A stretch of 5,775 bases of DNA from Nitrospirae bacterium RIFCSPLOW2_12_42_9 (GTDB lineage Bacteria > Nitrospirota > 9FT-COMBO-42-15 > HDB-SIOI813): NCBI GenBank assembly GCA_001805205.1, contig MHER01000088.1, positions 1 to 5,775 on the forward strand, in the 5' to 3' direction. The translations under genes were made by a program, and so were the position numbers. Shown here piece by piece: positions 1 to 4,558 of this stretch. The notes under the pieces are model-generated. The model saw only the letters and a list, made by a program, of their open reading frames with translations, was not told the DNA's origin and ran no database searches. Numbering within the stretch: position 1 is the first letter of the stretch; each line of letters starts with the position of its first letter.

Positions 1-384
1 TGATGACCTGATGAAAAAGGGATTGCGACAAGAAAACAAGGACGTTTAGGACAGTCCTTGTAATGTAGGAATGATGACCTGATGAAAAAGGGATTGCGAC
101 TTGGCAATCTATATCTATTTGATTTATCTGTTTCGTAGGAATGATGACCTGATGAAAAAGGGATTGCGACCTACCACCAATAATGAATTAACATTTTTTT
201 TCCAGGGTAGGAATGATGACCTGATGAAAAAGGGATTGCGACTTGTACTTTTCCTGTTCCCAGGTCTTTCAGCCCGTAGGAATGATGACCTGATGAAAAA
301 GGGATTGCGACTTGAGAGTGCCGAGCAGCTTCTCATCTCCCCACTGGCGTAGGAATGATGACCTGATGAAAAAGGGATTGCGAC
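1..384 (+). CRISPR. CRISPR array, right-hand end (5 full repeats, 1 cut repeat, 5 spacers)
   Basis: A 36-nt direct repeat starting GTAGGAATG and ending GGGATTGCGAC occurs at 65-100, 135-170, 207-242, 276-311 and 349-384. The last 29 nt of another copy are at 1-29, cut by the window edge. All copies are identical over the visible part. The spacers are unrelated to one another: 30-64 (35 nt), 101-134 (34), 171-206 (36), 243-275 (33) and 312-348 (37). The repeat has no strong internal palindrome, so it belongs to the unstructured class often seen with type I or type III systems. Its 3' end ATTGCGAC resembles the ATTGAAAC-type 8-nt tag that becomes the 5' handle of crRNAs, which suggests rightward transcription with the leader to the left. 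No repeat follows 384. No cas gene is in the window, so the subtype cannot be named. The orientation is an inference; the array itself is plain in the sequence. Confidence 0.98.
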
Positions 385-672
385 ATTCCATATCTCTCTC
401 CCGAAGATTGGTTCGTAAATACAAATATCTCGGAAGCATCAGGAGGACTGCTCAACAGTACCTCTATTACCGGTGGCGTTTCAAGGGGGATGTCCTCTTA
501 TTTCAGGTTGGGAGGTTCTTTGAGTTCTTCCATGTTCGTGACCGCATTGATACTCGAAAGGACTCGATATCTGACGGAAATAAAAGAAAGGGCGCCGGTA
601 TATCGATTCGTTCCCTCACTCCCTCTTGAAATGAGAAAGAACCATAAGCTCGAATTGCGAAAATCGGGTTAA
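385..672 (+). pseudogene. Decayed C-terminal remnant of a reverse transcriptase-type protein with MutS domain I-like motif
   Basis: Directly after the last CRISPR repeat, the frame read from 384 to 629 encodes TAQQYLYYRWRFKGDVLL followed by FQVGRFFEFF. The second block strongly resembles the LLFQxGxFYEFF signature of the N-terminal mismatch-recognition domain of MutS. That frame stops at 627-629 (TGA) and again at 645-647. The +1 frame, open to 672, encodes TRYLTEIKERAPVYRFVPS. From memory of the family, this resembles the end of bacterial reverse transcriptases that carry a MutS-I-like C-terminal domain, where a GR/GYxxxxIxERxPxxR segment follows the FQVGRFFEFY motif by about 60 residues. 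Here the two lie about 30 residues apart and in different frames, so an internal deletion plus frameshift is inferred. No start codon with a ribosome binding site and no palm domain (YxDD) is present, so the RT lineage cannot be told. The MutS-like motif is seen directly; the RT origin is recalled and inferred. A chance open frame is the alternative. Confidence 0.5.
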
Positions 673-753
673 TGGTAATGCCCATTCAGCATACCAGAGG
701 GTGAGGGGTTATATAAGAGGTGAGAAGTTGCCGGAGGAGGCAAATCCTCCCCC

Positions 754-782
754 TTGACGGCCTTCCTTTAATCTCCTAAACT
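754..782 (+). promoter_or_regulatory. Candidate sigma-70 promoter of the toxin-antitoxin operon
   Basis: TTGACG at 754-759 matches the -35 consensus at 5 of 6 positions. TAAACT at 777-782 matches the -10 consensus at 4 of 6. The spacing is exactly 17 nt. Transcription would start near 788-790 and give a leader of about 100 nt before the antitoxin ATG at 891. The site lies in non-coding DNA and points towards the operon, which supports it. It is predicted from sequence only. Confidence 0.5.
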
Positions 783-790
783 GTTAACAG
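781..790. promoter_or_regulatory. Perfect 10-bp palindrome CTGTTAACAG, possible operator
   Basis: CTGTTAACAG is its own reverse complement. It overlaps the last two bases of the candidate -10 box and the expected transcription start. Many toxin-antitoxin operons are repressed by their own antitoxin binding a palindrome at the promoter, so this is a reasonable operator candidate. However, the antitoxin here shows no clear DNA-binding motif that I can name, and a 10-bp palindrome can occur by chance. Confidence 0.3.
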
Positions 791-890
791 TAAATGTTGT
801 ACCTTTTAAAATTGCTCTTTTTATGACAGGGAAAGCCTGTTGAACCTGATTAATATCGGTTGCTAAATCAAAGAAAGGGGGGGTAAAAAG

Positions 891-1088
891 ATGGCAAAGG
901 TTATTAAAGCAACGGTTATTGATGAAACGCACTTGGAATTAAGTCAGCCGATTTCGACACAGAGGGGGGTACACATTAATATCCTAATCGCTGATGACCA
1001 TGAAGACGATCGCCTTTGGCAAGAAGCCTCCAAAAAGCATCTGCTGAAAGCCTACGATGAAGAGGATGCGATCTATGACCGGTTATAG
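891..1088 (+). CDS. Antitoxin-like small protein paired with a MazF/PemK-like toxin
   Basis: This 65-aa protein is not one I can place in a named family with certainty. Its N-terminal half (about residues 2-34, KVIKATVIDETHLELSQPI then VHINILIADD) alternates hydrophobic residues like a small beta-rich dimerisation domain. It recalls the short AF2212/VapB-type antitoxins, whose pattern is I-x-A-x-V, L-x-L-x-x-P, V-x-V-x-I. The acidic C-terminal half (residues 35-65) contains DRLWQEASKKHLLKAYDEED. A W-x-x-x-S followed by L-x-x-A-Y-x-x-x-D is common in antitoxin tails that wrap around and block a partner toxin. The ATG at 891 is preceded by AAAGGGGGGG at 874-883, a suitable ribosome binding site about 7 nt away. 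The stop (TAG, 1086-1088) lies inside the toxin gene, so the two are translationally coupled. The antitoxin role is inferred mainly from size, order, overlap and partner. Its expected job is to neutralise the toxin by direct binding. Confidence 0.72.
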   Translation: MAKVIKATVIDETHLELSQPISTQRGVHINILIADDHEDDRLWQEASKKHLLKAYDEEDAIYDRL

Positions 1089-1428
1089 CTTTGCAGATGT
1101 TGTATTGATTGATTTTCTCCAGGTCACCGGTGATAAAAAAAGGCGTCCAGCCCTTGTTATTTTAGACATAGGCGATGCAGATATCGTATTGGCTCCCATT
1201 ACTACAAAAGAACGAGATGGAGAGGGAGATTATAAACTCAAGGACTGGCAACAGAGTGGCCTATTGCGGGATTCCTGGGTACGGTTAGCAAAGATCACCT
1301 GTATGAGTAAAAATGACATCACGCGTCATTTAGGACAGATTACAGGATATGATCAGAAGAAGATCGTCGCTCTTTGGCAGAGGTTGTACAAGTTACCCCT
1401 CAATCCTCAATTACCAGGGACGCTATAA
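1075..1428 (+). CDS. MazF/PemK-like toxin, probable endoribonuclease
   Basis: This protein of 117 aa is typical in length for the MazF/PemK (CcdB-fold) family. Members usually cut mRNA at short sequence motifs and stop growth when free of antitoxin. Visible family features in order are ADVVLIDF (7-14), the strand that opens the fold; KKRRPALVI (21-29), carrying the conserved RP; IVLAPITT (37-44), matching the strand that ends in the active-site Thr/Ser; and SWVRLAKI (67-74), followed by a helix with an HLGQIT turn (about 85-90). An upstream in-frame ATG at 1057 would add six residues. I prefer 1075 because AGAGG (1061-1065) lies 9 nt before it and the fold begins right after it. The start overlaps the antitoxin end by 14 nt. 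The key Arg24 and Thr43/Thr44 appear intact, so activity is plausible. The family call is strong; the cleavage specificity is unknown. Confidence 0.85.
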   Translation: MTGYSFADVVLIDFLQVTGDKKRRPALVILDIGDADIVLAPITTKERDGEGDYKLKDWQQSGLLRDSWVRLAKITCMSKNDITRHLGQITGYDQKKIVALWQRLYKLPLNPQLPGTL

Positions 1429-1449
1429 TAGCATCCGTGTTATAAACAG

Positions 1450-1470
1450 GGACAGTAACTATTGCTGTCC
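1450..1470. terminator. Hairpin after the toxin gene
   Basis: GGACAG at 1450-1455 pairs with CTGTCC at 1465-1470. The stem can extend inward to a 9-bp helix (one T-G wobble) closing on a 3-nt loop. It lies 21 nt past the toxin stop, between two convergent genes, where a terminator would be expected. No T-run follows, so intrinsic termination is doubtful. GGGACAG/CTGTCC palindromes also occur as parts of small mobile or REP-like elements, which is an alternative. Confidence 0.35.
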
Positions 1471-1480
1471 AGAATCGTAG

Positions 1481-1576
1481 TTTGTCAAGAGGGCACTCGC
1501 GTTAACAAAGAAGTATCCCCATGAGGTAGTGGATATAGCGTGTAAAAGGGCACTTGCCTATGGGACGCATCAGTAA
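1481..1576 (+). pseudogene. Probable remnant of an IS21-type transposase (IstA) C-terminus
   Basis: The frame from 1481 reads FVKRALALTKKYPHEVVD followed by IACKRALAYGTHQ and a TAA stop at 1574-1576. It is preceded by an in-frame TAG at 1478-1480, so no start or catalytic domain is left. The pattern of Y-(G/P)-x-E-x-(L/V)-(D/E)-x-A-C-x-R-A-L-x-x-G is typical, as far as I recall, of the tail of IS21-family IstA transposases. The fragment contains two KRALA blocks 57 nt apart (AGGGCACTCGC at 1490 and AGGGCACTTGC at 1547). It ends 1 nt before the lon stop codon on the other strand. No terminal inverted repeats or istB are visible. The likely reading is an insertion-element scar between the toxin-antitoxin pair and lon. 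The fragment is short and the family is recalled from memory. Confidence 0.45.
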
Positions 1577-1577
1577 T

Positions 1578-3947
1578 TCATAATGCGGCCTTCAGCACTT
1601 CATTAATGGTTTCAACGAATACGAAGCGCATGTCTTTCTTTAAGTCTTCAGGCAGTTCTTCTAAATCGGCCTCGTTTCTTTTGGGAAGGATTACGGTCTT
1701 TATGCCGGCCCGTCTTGCAGCAAGGACCTTTTCTTTTATTCCGCCTATTGGAAGGACGATCCCTGTAAGGGTGATTTCACCGGTCATGGCCACCTCATTA
1801 TTTACAGGTTTTCCGGTCAGAAGGGAGACAAGAGAGGTTATCATTGTTACCCCGGCAGATGGGCCATCCTTGGGGATTGCACCAGCAGGCACATGGAGGT
1901 GGAAATCATGTTTCTCAAAGAAACCTTCATCTATACCAAGTTCTTTTGCCTTTGACCGCACATAACTCAATGCTGCCTTTGCGGATTCCTGCATGACATC
2001 ACCAAGCTGGCCTGTAAGTGTAAAGCCCTTGCTCCCTGGCATCTGTGTTGCCTCTATAAAGAGTATGTCGCCGCCTGTCTCAGTCCATGCAAGGCCGGTT
2101 GCAACACCTGGGACTGCTGTCCTCTTCGCCACCTCCGGATATATCTTCTCAGGGCCAAGGAATTTGTGGAGGTCATTAGCTGCCACAATTATCTTTTCTA
2201 CCTTTCCTGCTGCCACATTCTTTGCAACTTTTCTGCAGACTGTGGCTATCTCTCTTTCAAGGTTTCTTACACCAGCCTCACGTGTGTATGCAGAAATAAT
2301 TTTCAGGACAGCATCATTAGTAAACTCGATGTTTTCTTTGGTAAGACCGTTTTCTTTAATCTGTCGCGGTATCAGGTAGTGTATTGCAATGCCGAGCTTT
2401 TCTTCCTCTGTGTAGCCTGAGAGGGTCAGCACCTCCATCCTGTCCCTGAGTGCAGGGTGTATGGTCATGATGACATTTGCCGTTGTGATAAACATGACCT
2501 TTGACAGATCAAACGGCAGATCTAAGTAATGGTCCCTAAATGAGAAATTCTGCTCAGGGTCAAGCACCTCAAGTAATGCAGAAGACGGGTCACCCCGGAA
2601 ATCTGCTCCGACCTTGTCTATCTCGTCTATCATGAACAGGGGATTGTTTGATTCGGCCCTTCTTATACTCTGGATGATGCGGCCAGGGAGCGCCCCTACA
2701 TATGTCCTTCTGTGACCCCGTATTTCCGCCTCATCGCGCATGCCGCCTACAGACATCCTGATAAATTTTCTCCCGAGGGCCCTTGCTATAGACTGGCCGA
2801 GTGATGTCTTACCTACGCCCGGAGGTCCGACAAAACAGAGTATTGGCCCCTTTGTCTCCTTCTTTAATTTCCTTACTGCAAGGTATTCAACTATCCTCTC
2901 TTTTATCTTTTCAAGGTCATAATGGTCTGCATCTAATATATTCTGTGCACGATCAAGGTCCAGATTATCTTCTGTGCTTTTGTTCCATGGGAGTTCGAGA
3001 ATCCAGTCCAGATATGTGCGTATGACATTGTATTCAGGTGATGCAGACGGTATCTTATCAAGCCGGTTAACCTCCCTCTCTGCCTCTTTCCTGACCTCTT
3101 CAGGGAGGTTTGCCTCCTGTAACCTGTTTTTTAATTCATTCGTCTCCTGGGTCCGTTCATCCGTTTCTCCTAATTCCTGTTTTATTGCCTTGAGCTGCTC
3201 CCGCAGATAATACTCCCGCTGTGCCTTTGTCATCTCGCTCTGTACCTGTGTCTGGATCTTTCCACCAAGTTCAAGAAGGTCAACCTCTCTTGTTAATATT
3301 GAAATAACACGACTAAGTTTATCTTCTACGTCATCCAGCTCGAGAATAACCTGACGTTCTTCAAGCTTCATCTTTACTATGGTTGCGATAAGGTATGCAA
3401 GTTTCAGTGGGTCATCAAGATTTATTGCTGTTACCTGGAGTTCCTCAGGGAGATAAGGGGCGAGGGATATCATCTTCTGTGTCTGGGTGATGGCTGTCCT
3501 CATCAGGGCCTCTATCCGGTTATTTTTTACAGGTTCTTCTACTATTACGTCTATTGATGCATTGAGGAAAGGGTCTTGAGATATGTATTCTTTGATTGAT
3601 ATCTTGACAATACCCTGGACAATAAGTGCCATACCCCTGTCCGGCATCCTGAGCATTTTATGGATGACTGCTGCTGTACCTATGGTATAGAGATCCGAAA
3701 TCCCTGTATCTTCAGTCTCCTTAGGCTTAATTGCAACAGTCCCGACAATACGGTGGCTGCTCATGGCATTTTCAATGGCCTTTATAGATTTCTCTTCTGA
3801 TATAAAAAGTGGTATTACAGTGAAGGGGTAGATTACAGTGTCTTTTAGAGGTATTATGGGAAGTGTGTCAGGTATATCACTCTTTGCTATTACAGGCTTA
3901 TCGTCGATATCTTTAAATACCTTCTCTTTTATCTTTGAGATCACCAT
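1578..3947 (-). CDS. lon: Lon ATP-dependent protease (endopeptidase La)
   Basis: This is a full-length cytoplasmic Lon of 789 aa; E. coli Lon has 784. It unfolds and degrades damaged and short-lived regulatory proteins using ATP. The N-terminal substrate-binding domain spans about residues 28-215 (LPIIPLKDTVIYPF at 29-42). A charged helical linker with the conserved REYYLREQLKAIKQELGE stretch lies at about 244-261. The AAA+ module has Walker A GPPGVGKT (374-381), Walker B LFMIDEID (437-444), sensor-1 Asn491 in TTAN, arginine-finger region LRDR (500-503) and sensor-2 GVRNLER (559-565). The protease domain carries the Ser-Lys dyad: Ser697 in KDGPSAG and Lys740 in GGIKEK, at the same 43-residue distance as in E. 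coli. No motif is missing, so the enzyme should be active. The ATG at 3945-3947 is the first available start. It lacks a clear Shine-Dalgarno sequence, and GTG is the next codon. hsp20 lies 98 nt upstream on the same strand. Confidence 0.98.
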   Translation of the reverse strand: MVISKIKEKVFKDIDDKPVIAKSDIPDTLPIIPLKDTVIYPFTVIPLFISEEKSIKAIENAMSSHRIVGTVAIKPKETEDTGISDLYTIGTAAVIHKMLRMPDRGMALIVQGIVKISIKEYISQDPFLNASIDVIVEEPVKNNRIEALMRTAITQTQKMISLAPYLPEELQVTAINLDDPLKLAYLIATIVKMKLEERQVILELDDVEDKLSRVISILTREVDLLELGGKIQTQVQSEMTKAQREYYLREQLKAIKQELGETDERTQETNELKNRLQEANLPEEVRKEAEREVNRLDKIPSASPEYNVIRTYLDWILELPWNKSTEDNLDLDRAQNILDADHYDLEKIKERIVEYLAVRKLKKETKGPILCFVGPPGVGKTSLGQSIARALGRKFIRMSVGGMRDEAEIRGHRRTYVGALPGRIIQSIRRAESNNPLFMIDEIDKVGADFRGDPSSALLEVLDPEQNFSFRDHYLDLPFDLSKVMFITTANVIMTIHPALRDRMEVLTLSGYTEEEKLGIAIHYLIPRQIKENGLTKENIEFTNDAVLKIISAYTREAGVRNLEREIATVCRKVAKNVAAGKVEKIIVAANDLHKFLGPEKIYPEVAKRTAVPGVATGLAWTETGGDILFIEATQMPGSKGFTLTGQLGDVMQESAKAALSYVRSKAKELGIDEGFFEKHDFHLHVPAGAIPKDGPSAGVTMITSLVSLLTGKPVNNEVAMTGEITLTGIVLPIGGIKEKVLAARRAGIKTVILPKRNEADLEELPEDLKKDMRFVFVETINEVLKAAL

Positions 3948-3949
3948 AG

Positions 3950-3978
3950 GTTATACTATTCTAAAAGACTACAGACAA
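3950..3978 (-). promoter_or_regulatory. Candidate promoter immediately before lon
   Basis: On the minus strand TTGTCT (3978-3973, 4 of 6 to consensus) and TATAAC (3955-3950, 5 of 6) are 17 nt apart. The -10 box ends only 2 nt before the lon ATG. Transcription would therefore begin at or inside the first codons, perhaps giving a leaderless message starting at the GTG second codon. That would fit the missing ribosome binding site. The -35 box lies in one arm of the hairpin described next. A chance match is quite possible, and lon may instead be read through from hsp20. Confidence 0.25.
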
Positions 3979-4013
3979 TAGTCTAAAGACTATAGTCTAC
4001 TGTCTGAAGTCTG
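3965..4013. repeat. Heptamer array forming a long imperfect hairpin upstream of lon
   Basis: Seven consecutive 7-nt units can be read: AAGACTA, CAGACAA, TAGTCTA, AAGACTA, TAGTCTA, CTGTCTG and AAGTCTG. They are variants of AGACTA and its complement TAGTCT. The same stretch folds as a hairpin: 3966-3981 pairs with 3997-4012 over 16 positions with one mismatch and one G-T wobble, around a 15-nt loop. The loop region contains the perfect palindrome GACTATAGTC (3988-3997). The plus-strand side is followed by T5 (4014-4018), and the minus-strand side by TTTT (3965-3962). It lies between hsp20 and lon and could terminate, attenuate or protect transcripts, or bind a regulator. Function is unknown. 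Confidence 0.8.
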
Positions 4014-4026
4014 TTTTTAAATTATA

Positions 4027-4045
4027 GTCAGGCAAGATGCCTGAC
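4027..4045. terminator. Perfect 8-bp hairpin directly after the hsp20 stop codon
   Basis: GTCAGGCA (4027-4034) and TGCCTGAC (4038-4045) are perfect reverse complements around a 3-nt loop. The stem starts at the base next to the hsp20 TAG stop. On the minus strand it is followed by TATAATTTAAAAA rather than a clean T-run, so it may act as a weak terminator or as a 3' end stabiliser that separates hsp20 from lon. CAGGCnnnnGCCTG palindromes are also common as dispersed intergenic elements. Confidence 0.5.
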
Positions 4046-4462
4046 CTATTTCTCCTTTTTCTTCTCTTTTTTAATCGTTATAAAAAGGAAACCCTCTTTA
4101 AGTTCTGCCTTGATACGTTGTGCTTCAATCTCTTCAGGCAGCATCAACACGCGCTCAAATTCACCATAATTTATCTCCATCTGGTGATACATAATACCCT
4201 TTTCCTGAATGGGATTTGTCCTGTTGCCATGTATGACCATCTGCTTACCTTCAAGTGTAATGGAGATATCCTTTTTTTCTACACCGGGTATTTCAACTTT
4301 TATGACAATATCACAATCTACTCCATACATATCTGTGAGGGGTTTCCATTTCCGGTCAGCAAGGAGGTGGAATGGGTGTTTAGGGTTAAACAGGCTGTGA
4401 AATAACCTCTCCATTTCCCAGTGAAGGTTGTCTAATTCATCGAAGATATCTTTTTTTGCCAT
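4046..4462 (-). CDS. Hsp20 family small heat-shock protein
   Basis: This 138-aa ATP-independent chaperone belongs to the alpha-crystallin/Hsp20 family. Such proteins form oligomers in the cytoplasm and hold unfolding proteins until they are refolded or degraded. The short N-terminal arm (1-40) has the usual amphipathic FDELDNLHWEMERLFHSLF. The alpha-crystallin domain covers about 44-132, with DIVIKVEIPGVEKKDISITL (51-70), MVIHGNR (75-81), the conserved GEFERVLMLPEEI (100-112), and AELKEGFLFITIKK (119-132), which contains the A-x-x-x-x-G-x-L-type signature. A lysine-rich tail (KKEKKKEK) replaces the usual I-x-I motif. The ATG at 4460-4462 has AGGAGG (4479-4474) upstream at a somewhat long 11 nt. 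It precedes lon on the same strand, a sensible pairing of holding chaperone and protease. No CIRCE or sigma-32-like promoter was recognised upstream. Confidence 0.95.
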   Translation of the reverse strand: MAKKDIFDELDNLHWEMERLFHSLFNPKHPFHLLADRKWKPLTDMYGVDCDIVIKVEIPGVEKKDISITLEGKQMVIHGNRTNPIQEKGIMYHQMEINYGEFERVLMLPEEIEAQRIKAELKEGFLFITIKKEKKKEK

Positions 4463-4518
4463 ACTTTTTATCTCCTCCTGAACCGAAGCCGCCAGTTGAA
4501 ATAATTTATATTAAAGCC

Positions 4519-4538
4519 CCCTGCAGCAAGCTGCGTGG
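4519..4538. repeat. Imperfect palindrome between methyltransferase and hsp20 genes
   Basis: GCAG (4523-4526) and CTGC (4531-4534) close a CAAG loop. The stem continues outward with a T-G wobble, one mismatch and CC/GG (4519-4520 with 4537-4538). It looks like a worn copy of the CCCCGCAGCTTGCTGCGGGG type of intergenic palindrome that I recall as widespread in anaerobic bacteria. It could weakly terminate the methyltransferase transcript, with only a CTTTAATAT stretch after it on the minus strand. The structure is visible; the family link is from memory. Confidence 0.4.
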
Positions 4539-4558
4539 AATGCGCTCGCTATGCATTT

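Larger units (their letters stand above)
673..890. other. Intergenic region upstream of the toxin-antitoxin operon
   Basis: No convincing gene lies in these 218 nt. The stretch holds a short hairpin (GGAGGA at 733-738 with TCCTCC at 745-750) without a following T-run, then the candidate promoter and palindrome listed separately, then about 100 nt of leader before the antitoxin. A purine-rich ribosome binding site with a G7 run (877-883) sits just before the ATG at 891. I see no riboswitch fold that I can name. Confidence 0.6.

Noticed and set aside
101..352. Plus-strand open frame of 83 codons across the CRISPR array, and its minus-strand counterpart at 124-336
   Set aside because: Both are translations of the repeat, giving RNDDLMKKGLR or RNPFFIRSSFL at every repeat. 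Arrays with a repeat-plus-spacer length divisible by three often produce such false frames.
1..672. Diversity-generating retroelement (template and variable repeat pair) linked to the RT-like remnant
   Set aside because: No near-identical repeat pair with adenine-specific differences was found; the only repeats in this part are the CRISPR repeats.
503..685. Minus-strand open frame of 60 codons
   Set aside because: No recognisable motif or ribosome binding site. It is antisense to the MutS-I-like remnant, which has the better protein-like pattern.
733..750. GGAGGA/TCCTCC hairpin as an intrinsic terminator
   Set aside because: The stem is only 6 bp and is followed by CCCTTGACGG rather than a T-run. 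It may be incidental.
1057..1074. Upstream ATG at 1057 as toxin start
   Set aside because: The AGAGG ribosome binding site at 1061-1065 lies inside this extension and points to the ATG at 1075, where the conserved fold begins.
1547..1560. GGCA-AG-TGCC followed by CTTTT on the minus strand as a lon terminator
   Set aside because: A 4-bp stem around a 2-nt loop cannot fold stably. No good terminator for lon is visible.
1606..3210. Several plus-strand open frames opposite lon
   Set aside because: They lie entirely antisense to a full-length Lon with intact motifs, lack ribosome binding sites and show low-complexity Ser/Phe-rich translations typical of shadow frames.
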